DNA from: Bacteroidota bacterium
GTDB taxonomy: Bacteria; Bacteroidota; Bacteroidia; Bacteroidales; Dysgonomonadaceae
Assembly (NCBI GenBank): GCA_023437305.1
Contig: JAEZGN010000020.1
Location: 3,347-67,346 of the forward strand
Direction: 5' to 3'
Length of the DNA stretch: 64,000 bases
The position numbers and the translations under genes were made by a program. Shown piece after piece: positions 35,474-44,658 of the stretch (positions are counted from its first letter, which is position 1; each line of letters begins with the position of its first letter). The notes under the pieces were generated by a model. That model had not been told where the DNA came from, did no database searches, and saw only the letters and a list, made by a program, of their open reading frames with translations.

Positions 35474-36283
35474 GTGGTGGGAAAGAAAGTTTATTTTTTA
35501 TCCGATGCCCATCTGGGCTCTGCTTTTCATAAGAAAAGAATGGATAAGCAACAGATGATGACATTGCCATCTGTAAAAATCAAAGAGAGTTATTTCCCAC
35601 AACATGAAGTGGAGCGTAAGCTGTGCCGTTGGCTCGATATGGTAAAGCAAGATGCACAGGCAGTTTATCTGTTGGGTGATATTTTCGACTACTGGTTCGA
35701 GTACCAGAATGTGGTTCCGCGCGGATTTGTTCGTTTCTTGGGCAAAGTAGCCGAGCTTACAGATATGGGGATAGAGGTGCATTTCTTTATCGGCAATCAC
35801 GATATTTGGGTGACCGACTATCTACAGAAAGAGTGTGGCATGATTGTTCATGTGCAACCTTTGGTGAAAGAAATCTTTGGCAAAAAGTTTTTTCTGGCAC
35901 ATGGAGACGGATTAGGCGATGATTCTGCATCATTTAAGATCTTGCGGTCTGTTTTCCATAGCAAAATATGCAGAAAGGCTTATGCTGCTATTCATCCCCG
36001 TTGGACGGTAGGCTTTGCGCAATGGTGGTCGAACCACAACCGTGAGAACGACGAGATGCCTGACTATTTTGGTGAAGATAAAGAGCACTTGGTGGTCTAT
36101 GCCAAAAATCATTTGAAGTTGGCTCCGAATATCAACTTCTTTGTGTTTGGACATCGGCATATAATGCTCGATCTGATGATCTCCGCTACCGGCAGGGTGG
36201 TGATATTGGGCGATTGGATTAAGTTTTTCTCTTATGGTGTATACGATGGAGAGAATTTTTCGTTAGAGATATTTGAAGAGTAA
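35474..36283 (+). CDS. UDP-2,3-diacylglucosamine diphosphatase-like metallophosphoesterase
   Basis: A 269-residue calcineurin-like phosphoesterase with metal motifs SDAHLG, GDIFDYW, GNHD and GHRH. Length and spacing match the LpxH branch in Bacteroidetes, which cleaves UDP-diacyl-GlcN to lipid X in lipid A synthesis. The start codon is GTG (35474), preceded by AGGTG. Apparently co-transcribed with the DUF59 gene. A different nucleotide-sugar substrate is possible. Confidence 0.85.
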   Translation: MVGKKVYFLSDAHLGSAFHKKRMDKQQMMTLPSVKIKESYFPQHEVERKLCRWLDMVKQDAQAVYLLGDIFDYWFEYQNVVPRGFVRFLGKVAELTDMGIEVHFFIGNHDIWVTDYLQKECGMIVHVQPLVKEIFGKKFFLAHGDGLGDDSASFKILRSVFHSKICRKAYAAIHPRWTVGFAQWWSNHNRENDEMPDYFGEDKEHLVVYAKNHLKLAPNINFFVFGHRHIMLDLMISATGRVVILGDWIKFFSYGVYDGENFSLEIFEE

Positions 36284-36302
36284 ACGGTTAAGCAATAGAT
36301 AC

Positions 36303-36335
36303 AAAAAAAGGGAGAATAACGATTCTCCCTTTTTT
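36303..36335. terminator. Bidirectional terminator
   Basis: GGGAGAAT-AACG-ATTCTCCC (36310-36329) is flanked by a 7-A run and a 6-T run, so it can end both the lpxH-like transcript and the converging barrel-protein transcript. Confidence 0.9.
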
Positions 36336-36350
36336 ATTATTTATAGATGT

Positions 36351-36839
36351 TTAGAACTTAACACCATATCCAAATCCTACAGTGAAATGGTCAGCATCGC
36401 TGAATGTATACTTCATTTCGAGGTTTAAGAAAGTGTTGCTGCTCAGATTATACTCCAAACCTCCACCAAGATTAAAACCCCAGTTTGTGAAACCTCTGCT
36501 GTCAAATTTTTGATTGCCAATAGTTTCACCCGAGTAGCGATTATTCAACATTGCTAAACCTGCCAAAGGGAATACACTTACATTGCCTTCCAATGGAAAT
36601 ACATAATGCATATTTACGTTGATGTCAAGCCCTGTAACTTTATTCTTTGGAAATAAGAACATTACATCCGGCGCAATACGAATATTGTTGGTGATGTTGT
36701 ATCTGCCTTCAGCTCCAATCATTAAACGGCCCGGGTCTGATTGATAACCGGCTTGAAGAACGCCTGATTTTTCACCTTGTTGTGCTTGCACTCCGATTGC
36801 CAATAAGGCAAACATAAAAACGAATAATACTTTTTTCAT
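36351..36839 (-). CDS. Outer-membrane beta-barrel protein
   Basis: A 162-residue exported protein; signal peptide VLFVFMFALLAIGVQAQ then a beta-rich domain with alternating aromatic residues and a terminal aromatic strand (HFTVGFGYGVKF), as in small OprF/OmpW-like porin-family barrels. The ATG at 36839 is preferred over a TTG two codons upstream. Role unknown, likely structural or adhesive. Confidence 0.8.
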   Translation of the reverse strand: MKKVLFVFMFALLAIGVQAQQGEKSGVLQAGYQSDPGRLMIGAEGRYNITNNIRIAPDVMFLFPKNKVTGLDINVNMHYVFPLEGNVSVFPLAGLAMLNNRYSGETIGNQKFDSRGFTNWGFNLGGGLEYNLSSNTFLNLEMKYTFSDADHFTVGFGYGVKF

Positions 36840-36845
36840 ATACAA

Positions 36846-37242
36846 TTATTTAATAAATTATTAATATACAATAAAATATACTTTAATGAAAGTCGAAATT
36901 TAAATTTGATTATTTTTTTTTAGAATGTTATGTGTTCTGGTTGAAATTTGTTCTGGTTTTAATTTTTTTTATTTAATGTTATTGTTTTCTTTTTAAATCC
37001 CATTTTACAAACAAACGCACAAACATAATATAAAGTTCACAAATATTTGAGCTTTTAGGCCTATTTTTTGAGGACTAAAGCGAATTTAATAAGGATTTAC
37101 AGCTTGTAAAATGGTCTTAAAATCTATATAGTTAAATAATAATTAGGGAGTTTGGTCTGCTTGGAAAATAAAAGTAAGGTCTGATAGCTTATCAATAAAA
37201 AACATCTAACTTTGTACCCGAGTTAATTAGAAGGTTATCGTT
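36846..37242. other. AT-rich intergenic stretch
   Basis: About 400 bp between divergent genes with several T runs of seven or more. The only signal I can support is the TAACTTTG box of lrgA at 37207-37214. No ORF or RNA gene seen. Confidence 0.5.
37207..37214 (+). promoter_or_regulatory. Promoter -7 box of lrgAB
   Basis: TAACTTTG fits TAnnTTTG and lies 28 bp upstream of the lrgA start. Confidence 0.5.
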
Positions 37243-37590
37243 ATGAAAATGATAAAAGGTATCTTTATCATTCTCCTGTTTTATTTCTTGGGACAAGGAA
37301 TCAGTTATCTTATTCAAGGATTTGTTCCCGGAAATATCATCGGAATGGTTTTATTATTCCTCAGTCTTTACTTCAAGGCTATTTCTCCCGACAATGTAAA
37401 AGACGTAGCAAATGTGTTTACCCGCAACATGGCAATATTCTTTATTCCAGCCGGAGCAGGCTTGTTGGGTGCGTATGGGGTGATCAGTAAATTTTGGATG
37501 TCTATACTCATCGTCTGTTCGGTGAGTACGGTATTGGTTATTGTGGTTGTCGCTATTGTTCAACAGCAAATGGAACGAAGAAGAAAATGA
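37243..37590 (+). CDS. lrgA: CidA/LrgA-family holin-like protein
   Basis: A 115-residue inner-membrane protein with four hydrophobic segments and the family stretch FVPGNIIGMVLLFLSLYFK and MAIFFIPAGAGLLGAYG. LrgA/CidA proteins form holin-like oligomers linked to murein hydrolase control and to pyruvate or glycolate transport. It overlaps lrgB by ATGA, which shows a translationally coupled pair. Confidence 0.92.
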   Translation: MKMIKGIFIILLFYFLGQGISYLIQGFVPGNIIGMVLLFLSLYFKAISPDNVKDVANVFTRNMAIFFIPAGAGLLGAYGVISKFWMSILIVCSVSTVLVIVVVAIVQQQMERRRK

Positions 37591-38285
37591 GAGCATTGTT
37601 TGAATCCACAGAATTTACGCTTCTCCTTGTTTTTGGCAGTTACCTGCTGGGACAATGGGTTTTTAAGAAGACACGCATCGCTTTGTTGCATCCTATGATT
37701 GTTGCCATTGCCATTATTATAGTATTCTTGAAGGTGACAGGTATCGATTACCGGACTTTCGAAGAGAGCAGCCGGTTTGTTAGCTTTATGCTTGGGCCTT
37801 CGGTTGTGGCGTTAGGATATATTCTAAACGAGCAGTTGGCATACCTCAAAGGCAATGTGGTATCCATCCTTACTTCTATCTTTATGGGCAGTATAGTGGG
37901 AATACTGAGTGTGATTGTATTGGCTAAAATAACAGGAGCCGATCAGATGCTTATCCATTCTCTCGAACCCAAATCGGTGACTACGCCCATTGCGATGAGT
38001 ATTGCCGAGCAGTCGGGCGGTAACGTATCGCTTACGGCGGTGATTGTGCTTTTCTGCGGTATATTCGGAAGTATTATCGGACCTCCCATATTGCGCTTGC
38101 TGGGTATCAAAAGTAGTGTTGCCAGAGGCTTGGCGATGGGTGCTTCGGCACACGGGGTAGGCACAGCCAAAGCAATGGAGATGGGGGTGATAGAGGGTGC
38201 GCTTAGCGGGCTTGCCATCGGCTTGATGGGGGTAATGACTGCATTGCTGATACCTATATTGCACCAGCTGTTTGCTTCATTATAG
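37587..38285 (+). CDS. lrgB: LrgB-family membrane protein
   Basis: A 232-residue protein with about six to seven transmembrane helices, including VTTPIAMSIAEQSGGNVSLT and the Gly-rich ASAHGVGTAKAMEMG motif of the LrgB/YohK family. It starts within the lrgA stop (ATGA). Partner of LrgA. Upstream in-frame starts inside lrgA are rejected because they would add 31 residues unlike the family. Confidence 0.93.
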   Translation: MRALFESTEFTLLLVFGSYLLGQWVFKKTRIALLHPMIVAIAIIIVFLKVTGIDYRTFEESSRFVSFMLGPSVVALGYILNEQLAYLKGNVVSILTSIFMGSIVGILSVIVLAKITGADQMLIHSLEPKSVTTPIAMSIAEQSGGNVSLTAVIVLFCGIFGSIIGPPILRLLGIKSSVARGLAMGASAHGVGTAKAMEMGVIEGALSGLAIGLMGVMTALLIPILHQLFASL

Positions 38286-38321
38286 AAAAAGGCCGATAGG
38301 ATATGAAAATCCTTATCAGCC
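38286..38321 (-). terminator. Terminator-like hairpin after the dehydrogenase relic
   Basis: GGCTGATAAGGAT pairs with ATCCTATCGGCC (mismatches in the middle) on the minus strand and is followed by TTTTT. It lies 38 bp after the relic stop codon and may also limit the converging lrgB transcript. Confidence 0.6.
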
Positions 38322-38358
38322 TCCAAGCATTAATAGCTTATTGAATTCAGCAAAACTC

Positions 38359-38505
38359 TTATCTCAAAGAAGATATATCTATAACATAACGGAATTGAAC
38401 TTTTCCGTCCGGTACATTTTTGTATGCTTCATTTACCTGCTGTATCGGTATAAACTCTACCATCGGGTAAATGTTGTTAGCCACCGAGTAATCCATCTTT
38501 AAAGT
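38359..38505 (-). pseudogene. C-terminal relic of a zinc alcohol dehydrogenase
   Basis: The minus strand reads LKMDYSVANNIYPMVEFIP then QQVNEAYKNVPDGKVQFRYV and IDISSLR before a stop. This is the C-terminal end of a medium-chain NAD(P)-dependent alcohol dehydrogenase of the YahK/AdhA type (typical ending NEAYxxxxxGxVxyRFVIDxxSL). The upstream 300 residues are missing, so only about 48 codons remain, still in one frame with an intact stop and terminator. This is a deletion remnant without function. Confidence 0.75.
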
Positions 38506-38900
38506 GATAGACTAAAATGACCGTATACATAATATGATCGTTGAGAAAAGAAAAACCCTAAAAGAAAAATCACTTTTTTTACGCTGAATATTTGAAAAAA
38601 ATATTGGCGTGCTTTACATGCTAAAGACAAATATGCTTCCTATCGTCAGCATGACGAAGACCATATCACATTTCTCTGTTCGATTATCATATCTTCATCT
38701 TTTGTCATCCTGACTGCAAGGAAGGATCTCCTTTCTTTAAGTGTATCGAGGTTCTTCTTTTCGGTCAGAATGGTATATGGTAATAATCGTTTTAGGCTAC
38801 TTATAATATCAGGCAGTTCTTTTTTTGGTTACCTTTGCGATGATTAGAAATACAATCTCGGTTTAGAAAAATAGTTTTCAATTTATAACTCAAAATATAT
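38506..38900. other. Intergenic stretch with GTCAT repeat copy 3
   Basis: Holds a degenerate GTCAGCATGAC half (38645-38655) and a second half GTCATCCTGACTGCAAGGAA (38703-38722) of the dispersed repeat. Otherwise no ORF or RNA gene seen. Confidence 0.6.
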
Positions 38901-40778
38901 ATGGCTTCTTTCCTGCAAGTAGAAGGACTTACAAAAAGCTTTGGCGATCTGGTTTTGTTTCGTGATATATCATTCGGTATAGCCGAAGGCGAACGCATCG
39001 GGCTGATCGCAAAAAATGGGTCGGGCAAGACCACCTTGTTGAACATCCTCACAGGAAAAGAACCTTACGATAGCGGAGCAGTTGTTTTTCGCCGCGATTT
39101 GCGTGTGGCATATCTCGAACAAGACCCTGCCTATCCCGAAACCCTGACGGTGTTGGAAGCGTGCTTCCATTCGGGAAATGACGTGACAGACCTCATTGCC
39201 GAATACGAAAGGGTGATCAATTCGAAAGACCATTCGGGGCTTGATGCAATTTTACAAAAGATGGATGTTTTGCAGGCATGGGACTACGAGCATCGTGCAA
39301 AGCAGATTTTGGGACAACTGAAAATTACCGATTTCGAACAAAAAATATCCGAGCTATCGGGCGGACAGCTCAAGCGTGTGGCACTTGCCAATGTGCTGAT
39401 TACCGAACCCGATCTTATTATTCTCGATGAGCCTACCAACCACCTCGACCTCGATATGGTAGAGTGGCTCGAAGAATACCTCCAGCGTTCACGGCTGAGC
39501 CTGTTGATGGTAACGCACGATCGTTATTTCCTCGATCGTGTATGCAACGAAATCATAGAGATAGATCAACAACAGTTGTTTCAATATAAAGGCAACTTTT
39601 CGTACTATCTCGAAAAGCGCGATGAGCGTATTTCAGCACAGAATGCCGAGCTAGACCGTGCTAACAATCTTCTGCGTAAAGAACTCGAGTGGATGCGTCG
39701 TCAGCCGCAAGCCCGAGCTACGAAGGCCAAGTCGAGGATCGACGCATTCTACGACTTGGAAAAGAAAGCCCAGCAGGTACGTGATGCCGGAAATGTGCAA
39801 TTGCAGATGAAAGGTACATATATCGGCAATAAGATTTTCGAAGCGCAGCATGTTTATAAGTCTTTTGGAGATATTAAGATACTCGAGGATTTTAATTATG
39901 TGTTTGCCCGATACGAAAAACTAGGTATCGTAGGAAATAACGGTACGGGTAAATCTACTTTCATCAAAATGCTGATGGGGGAGGTAGCTCCCGACAAAGG
40001 AGGTTTTGACATTGGCGAAACCGTAAAGTTCGGCTATTACAGTCAGGACGGACTGAAGTTTGACGAACAGATGAAGGTTATTGATGTGGTTCAGAATATA
40101 GCCGAGGTGATAGACTTGGGCAATGGCAGCCGATTGACAGCATCGCAATTTCTACAACATTTTCTCTTCCCACCCGAAAAACAGCACAACTTTGTCTATA
40201 AGCTTTCGGGAGGAGAAAAACGCCGTCTGTACCTCTGTACAGTCTTGATAACCAACCCAAACTTCTTGGTGTTGGACGAGCCTACCAACGATCTGGATAT
40301 CGTCACGCTCAATATTCTCGAAGAATACCTTCAACAGTTCAAAGGCTGTGTGATTGTGGTATCGCACGACCGCTATTTTATGGATAAGGTTGTAGATCAT
40401 TTGCTTGCTTTTCTGGGGAATGCTCGTATAAAAGATTTCCCGGGCAACTATACTCAGTACCGTGAGTGGAAAGAGGTGCAGGAACTTTTGGAAAAAGAAA
40501 AGGAACAGGCTGAGAAGCCTAAAGAAGAAAAGGTGCAACAGGCGCAGCCTAAGAATGACGAAAAGAAAAAGCTTTCGTTCAAGGAAAAGCGTGAGTTTGA
40601 AGAACTCGACGCACTGATCCCGCAACTCGAAGAAGAAAAAGCGAACCTTGAAAATGAATTATCCAGCGGTACATTATCTACCGACGAGTTGTTACAGAAA
40701 TCGAATCGTATCAGTCAGCTGATAGAGGAGATAGAAGAAAAAACAATGCGTTGGCTGGAGTTGAGCGAGTTGGCATAG
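38901..40778 (+). CDS. ABC-F family ATPase, Uup-like
   Basis: A 625-residue cytoplasmic protein with two ABC domains and no membrane segment. Walker A motifs are AKNGSGKTTL and GNNGTGKSTF; signatures are LSGGQLKR and LSGGEKRR; Walker B regions DLIILDEPTNHLDL and FLVLDEPTNDLDI. A charged linker and a C-terminal coiled coil (about 535-625) match the Uup subgroup, which acts on ribosomes or branched DNA. It stands alone. Confidence 0.93.
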   Translation: MASFLQVEGLTKSFGDLVLFRDISFGIAEGERIGLIAKNGSGKTTLLNILTGKEPYDSGAVVFRRDLRVAYLEQDPAYPETLTVLEACFHSGNDVTDLIAEYERVINSKDHSGLDAILQKMDVLQAWDYEHRAKQILGQLKITDFEQKISELSGGQLKRVALANVLITEPDLIILDEPTNHLDLDMVEWLEEYLQRSRLSLLMVTHDRYFLDRVCNEIIEIDQQQLFQYKGNFSYYLEKRDERISAQNAELDRANNLLRKELEWMRRQPQARATKAKSRIDAFYDLEKKAQQVRDAGNVQLQMKGTYIGNKIFEAQHVYKSFGDIKILEDFNYVFARYEKLGIVGNNGTGKSTFIKMLMGEVAPDKGGFDIGETVKFGYYSQDGLKFDEQMKVIDVVQNIAEVIDLGNGSRLTASQFLQHFLFPPEKQHNFVYKLSGGEKRRLYLCTVLITNPNFLVLDEPTNDLDIVTLNILEEYLQQFKGCVIVVSHDRYFMDKVVDHLLAFLGNARIKDFPGNYTQYREWKEVQELLEKEKEQAEKPKEEKVQQAQPKNDEKKKLSFKEKREFEELDALIPQLEEEKANLENELSSGTLSTDELLQKSNRISQLIEEIEEKTMRWLELSELA

Positions 40779-40790
40779 TATTAGAATAGG

Positions 40791-41068
40791 TGATTGCAAA
40801 TCCTTCATGACTTAATCTTTCGGATTGTAAATCCTTATAGTAGAACGCAGGTGATTACAAATCCCCTGCAACGAAGGAATCCCCTGCAACGAAACCTAAC
40901 TTGCGGATTGCAAATCCACAAGAACGAAGAACAGAGTATGATAGTACTGGTAAAACACCGTCCTTTCGGATTTGCAATCCGAAAGGATATATTAGCAGGA
41001 TTTGTAATCCGCAAATAGAATCATGATAAATATACTACCATCCTTCCGAATTATAAATCCGAAAGAAA
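40791..41068. repeat. Cluster of seven GGATTGCAAATCC-type palindromes
   Basis: Variants of GGATTGCAAATCC occur at 40791, 40821, 40851, 40903, 40962, 40998 and 41043, in both orientations, separated by about 30-50 bp with recurring spacer words (CCCTGCAACGAA, GAACG). The copy at 40962-40986 is a 25-bp near-perfect palindrome. The same core forms hairpin C of R1 and R2. The pattern resembles REP-like palindromes mobilised by a RAYT transposase; no such transposase is in the window. Confidence 0.8.
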
Positions 41069-41141
41069 GATAGAGGAACGATACAACTCCCGATTTAGAT
41101 TTTTAATATCAAGATTAATGAAATAACTTCAATATTGTATT

Positions 41142-41149
41142 TATCTTTG
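41142..41149 (+). promoter_or_regulatory. Promoter -7 box of murI
   Basis: TATCTTTG fits TAnnTTTG and lies 13 bp before the start codon, implying a very short leader. Confidence 0.45.
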
Positions 41150-41162
41150 CAGAAACAAAAAT

Positions 41163-41993
41163 ATGATGCTTAAACCCGGACCTATTGGTGTATTTGATTC
41201 AGGATATGGAGGTCTCACGATACTATCGGAGATACAAGCCCTTATGCCCGAATACGATTATTGCTACCTTGGCGATAACTCGCGTGCACCCTATGGCGCT
41301 CGGTCGTTTGAGGTGGTCTATGAGTTTACCAAGCAGGCTGTAACGGCATTGTTCGATATGGGGTGTAATCTCGTTATCCTTGCCTGTAACACAGCATCGG
41401 CAAAAGCTTTGCGTACCATTCAGCAAAAAGATCTGCCAAATATGAATCCCGATAAGAGGGTGTTGGGTATTATACGCCCTACAGCCGAGATCATCGGACA
41501 GATAACACACAGCAGGCATGTAGGAGTATTGGGTACAGTGGGTACTATACAGTCGCAGTCGTACCCGATAGAGATAAACAAACTGTTTCCCGATATAAAA
41601 GTAACCGGCGAGGCTTGCCCTATGTGGGTTCCTTTGGTAGAAAATAACGAATACGAAAGTGAAGGAGCAGATTACTTTGTGAAAAAAAATCTGGATAATA
41701 TTTTAGCTAAAGATCCCGATATAGATACACTTATTCTTGGCTGCACGCATTACCCGTTGTTGCTGAATAAGATAAAGAAAATCCTACCCAAGGAGGTAAC
41801 CGCCTTGCCTCAGGGAGAATACATCGCCCATAGCCTCAAAGATTATCTGCGACGGCATCCCGAAATGGATGAGGCATGTACCAAAAACGGAGAGACGCAC
41901 TATTTTACAACCGAATCTTCCGAAAAATTTTCGGGTGCGGCAACTATTTTTCTGAATAAAGAGATAGAAGTAAAGCACATTACACTCGATTAA
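41163..41993 (+). CDS. murI: Glutamate racemase
   Basis: A 276-residue cytoplasmic enzyme making D-glutamate for peptidoglycan. The two catalytic cysteines are seen in LACNTASA and LGCTHYPLL; the N terminus has GVFDSGYGGLTI. Length is normal. It lies after the palindrome cluster and has a promoter box close upstream. No neighbouring cell-wall gene. Confidence 0.96.
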   Translation: MMLKPGPIGVFDSGYGGLTILSEIQALMPEYDYCYLGDNSRAPYGARSFEVVYEFTKQAVTALFDMGCNLVILACNTASAKALRTIQQKDLPNMNPDKRVLGIIRPTAEIIGQITHSRHVGVLGTVGTIQSQSYPIEINKLFPDIKVTGEACPMWVPLVENNEYESEGADYFVKKNLDNILAKDPDIDTLILGCTHYPLLLNKIKKILPKEVTALPQGEYIAHSLKDYLRRHPEMDEACTKNGETHYFTTESSEKFSGAATIFLNKEIEVKHITLD

Positions 41994-42151
41994 TCCCGCC
42001 CTTTTTTCTGATATGCAAAAAAAACAATTATATTTGTTTTTATAAGTTAGCATGGATTTTACAAAAAGGAAATAGAAGAATAATAAACCTCGTATTTTGT
42101 ATTACAAAACATACATCATTTAGAACATTTCAATCAAAATAGTCAAATATA

Positions 42152-42802
42152 ATGAGCTATCTATCGAAAGAATATCAGGAATTGTGGAATTTTTCGAAAT
42201 ATCCTCCGAGTGCATACCGGATCTTTGGATTTGTGTTTAGCAAGCAACCCGGAAGTTTTAATTACAATAAAAATATTGTTCAGATATTTACGATAAAGTC
42301 TGATGATTTATCCCAACAAGTAAGAATTGAGAACTTTAAGAAATTGTGCCAAAGCTTGTTCAAGGAGGTAAATATAAAAGATGATTTGGATATTAAAACA
42401 GAGATCGACAATGATAGTAAAGAAACGGTCATTACTTTTTTCTCCAATAATGTTTGCAACTGCTTACAGTCTTTAAAATATGAAGATGAGAAGATCTTGT
42501 TCAATACTCTTTACAAACCATCATTAGGTACATATCCTTTGAGCCTCAATCAGCGGATACAGTTTGTTTTGGGGGTTTACTTAAATCACTCTTATCACAG
42601 AGCAAAAATGATGTTTCACGACAATTATGCAAAAATGTCGTTGACACATAGTTTTATGGTTGATCTGGCCGGAGAAGATGACAAATTTATTTTAACTTCT
42701 TGTTTCGACGAATTACATACGCACGTTATTGAAATTAACGAAAATGGTCAGATGTGGAAAAATTTAGAAACACTCCTTCTAAAATATGGGTATCAGCTAT
42801 AA
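42152..42802 (+). CDS. Hypothetical protein, 216 aa
   Basis: A soluble, moderately charged protein without signal peptide or membrane segment. I recognise no family. The C-terminal third contains LNHSYHRAKMMFHDNYAKMS and two His-rich spots (HSYH, ELHTHV) that could bind metal, but this is weak. It lies alone between murI and the sulfatase gene. Function unknown. Confidence 0.65.
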   Translation: MSYLSKEYQELWNFSKYPPSAYRIFGFVFSKQPGSFNYNKNIVQIFTIKSDDLSQQVRIENFKKLCQSLFKEVNIKDDLDIKTEIDNDSKETVITFFSNNVCNCLQSLKYEDEKILFNTLYKPSLGTYPLSLNQRIQFVLGVYLNHSYHRAKMMFHDNYAKMSLTHSFMVDLAGEDDKFILTSCFDELHTHVIEINENGQMWKNLETLLLKYGYQL

Positions 42803-42980
42803 GGTATAATTCTCTTTTTGCTTCTTGAACCTGCAATTTTCTATCTTTCAGTAGGTACAACCATAGATGTAAGAGAGGAACTCTAAAGTAACAGTCCGGA
42901 AGGTATTGCTTTTGTTTTATGATTCAATTTATTTTTATTAATTTTAGAGTATTGTTTTTAACCCAAACACCTGATATCCC

Positions 42981-44588
42981 ATGATAGATTTAAAGAGGTT
43001 TACTTTAGTAATTATTCCCGCATCAATACTCAGCCCATATACTTATAGTCAAAATAAACAGAGCGATACACCTCAATCCCGTCCCAATATTATTCATATA
43101 ATGACGGACGATCATTCGTTTCAGACAATCAGTGCATACAGGCATCCTATCTCCAAGTTAGCTCCTACGCCTAATATAGACCGATTGGCGAATGAAGGCA
43201 TGTTGTTTCAGCAAGCCTTTGTCGAAAACTCACTGTCTACCCCTAGCCGGGCATGCCTTATGACAGGCTTGTATAGCCATCAGAACGGACAACGTCAGCT
43301 GGGTGCAGGTATAGATACAACCAAAATCTTTTTTTCGGAATTACTTACGCAGGCGGGATATCAAACAGGAGTTGTAGGTAAATGGCATATGCAATGCGAA
43401 CCAAAAGGGTTTGATTATTATTGCGTGCTCAACGATCAGGGAGATTATTATAATCCGAGCTTCAAAACCAAGGATTCTCACGGCAAATACATACGCGAAG
43501 AGGGGTATGCAACCAACCTTATTACAACCCATTCGATAGAATTCCTTAAAAACAGAGACAAGAGCAAACCTTTTGCCCTGTTGGTACATCATAAAGCTCC
43601 GCACAGAAATTGGATGCCCGAAGCCAAGTATTATGACTTGTACGAGGATGTAGAATTCCCTAAACCTGAGACATTCTATGACGACTACAAAAGTCGTTGC
43701 TCTGCTGCCCGCACTCAGGATATGACTATCGACAAGACCATGACGCTTATTTACGATCTTAAGCTGAATGAACTAAAGGATACACCTCCTTATAATACAG
43801 AGTGGGGGAAAGATGGTTTGGAGCAAGCAATGAACCAACTGACTCCCGCACAGCGTGAAGCTTGGGAGAAGGCCTATCACCCTAAGAATATGGAATTCAT
43901 TAACAGTAACTTGTCAGGTGATGCATTGCTCGATTGGAAATTTCAACGTTATATGAGAGATTATCTCCGCTGTATAAAATCGATTGACGATGAAGTCGGA
44001 CGCTTGATTGATTACCTCCAAAAAGAAGGTTTGATGGATAATACAATTATTGTTTATACTTCCGATCAAGGTTTTTATATGGGAGAACATGGGTGGTTCG
44101 ATAAGCGTTTTATGTACGAAGAATCGTTCCGAACACCGCTGATAATACGTTATCCCAAAGCCATAAAGTCAGGGACGAAAACCGCAGCTTTGGTGCAGAA
44201 TATAGACTTTGCCCCTACTTACTTGTCATTAGCTGGAATAGAGAAGCCGACAGAAATGAGCGGAGTTTCTCTTGAAGCATTGTTTGATGGCAAAACTCCT
44301 AAAGATTGGAGAAAAGATTTGTATTATCACTATTATGATTATCCTGCGATCCACAATGTACGCCGTCATGACGGGGTAAGGACAGAAAGGTATAAACTGA
44401 TTCACTTCTACGGCGAGGGAGAAATGGGCAATGATGAGGATATCAATTGTAATGAGTTGTTCGACCTGCAAAATGATCCGACCGAATTGCATAATCTGTA
44501 CGGAAAAGAAGGGTATGAAGAAATAACGAAAGAGTTGCAGGCTGCTCTCGATAACTATAGAAAGAAGCTCAAGGTAGATGAATTTTAA
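42981..44588 (+). CDS. Sulfatase, Ser-type
   Basis: A 535-residue exported enzyme that removes sulfate from a sulfated substrate, probably a glycan or mucin sugar. The signal peptide is not of the lipoprotein type. Calcium-site Asp43-Asp44 lie in HIMTDDHSF. The formylglycine signature is SLSTPSRACLMTG, with Ser86 as the residue converted, so it depends on an anaerobic maturase, and such a gene follows directly. The C-terminal part (about 420-535) is present. Substrate unknown. Confidence 0.93.
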   Translation: MIDLKRFTLVIIPASILSPYTYSQNKQSDTPQSRPNIIHIMTDDHSFQTISAYRHPISKLAPTPNIDRLANEGMLFQQAFVENSLSTPSRACLMTGLYSHQNGQRQLGAGIDTTKIFFSELLTQAGYQTGVVGKWHMQCEPKGFDYYCVLNDQGDYYNPSFKTKDSHGKYIREEGYATNLITTHSIEFLKNRDKSKPFALLVHHKAPHRNWMPEAKYYDLYEDVEFPKPETFYDDYKSRCSAARTQDMTIDKTMTLIYDLKLNELKDTPPYNTEWGKDGLEQAMNQLTPAQREAWEKAYHPKNMEFINSNLSGDALLDWKFQRYMRDYLRCIKSIDDEVGRLIDYLQKEGLMDNTIIVYTSDQGFYMGEHGWFDKRFMYEESFRTPLIIRYPKAIKSGTKTAALVQNIDFAPTYLSLAGIEKPTEMSGVSLEALFDGKTPKDWRKDLYYHYYDYPAIHNVRRHDGVRTERYKLIHFYGEGEMGNDEDINCNELFDLQNDPTELHNLYGKEGYEEITKELQAALDNYRKKLKVDEF

Positions 44589-44658
44589 GTGAGTGAAAAA
44601 CTTTTTCCGTCATTCTATTATCAATAGAGTATAATATCACAATCTAAAACCAGACCGG

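Noticed and set aside
40794..41018. 74-codon frame in the palindrome cluster
   Set aside because: Built entirely from repeat units; no coding signature.
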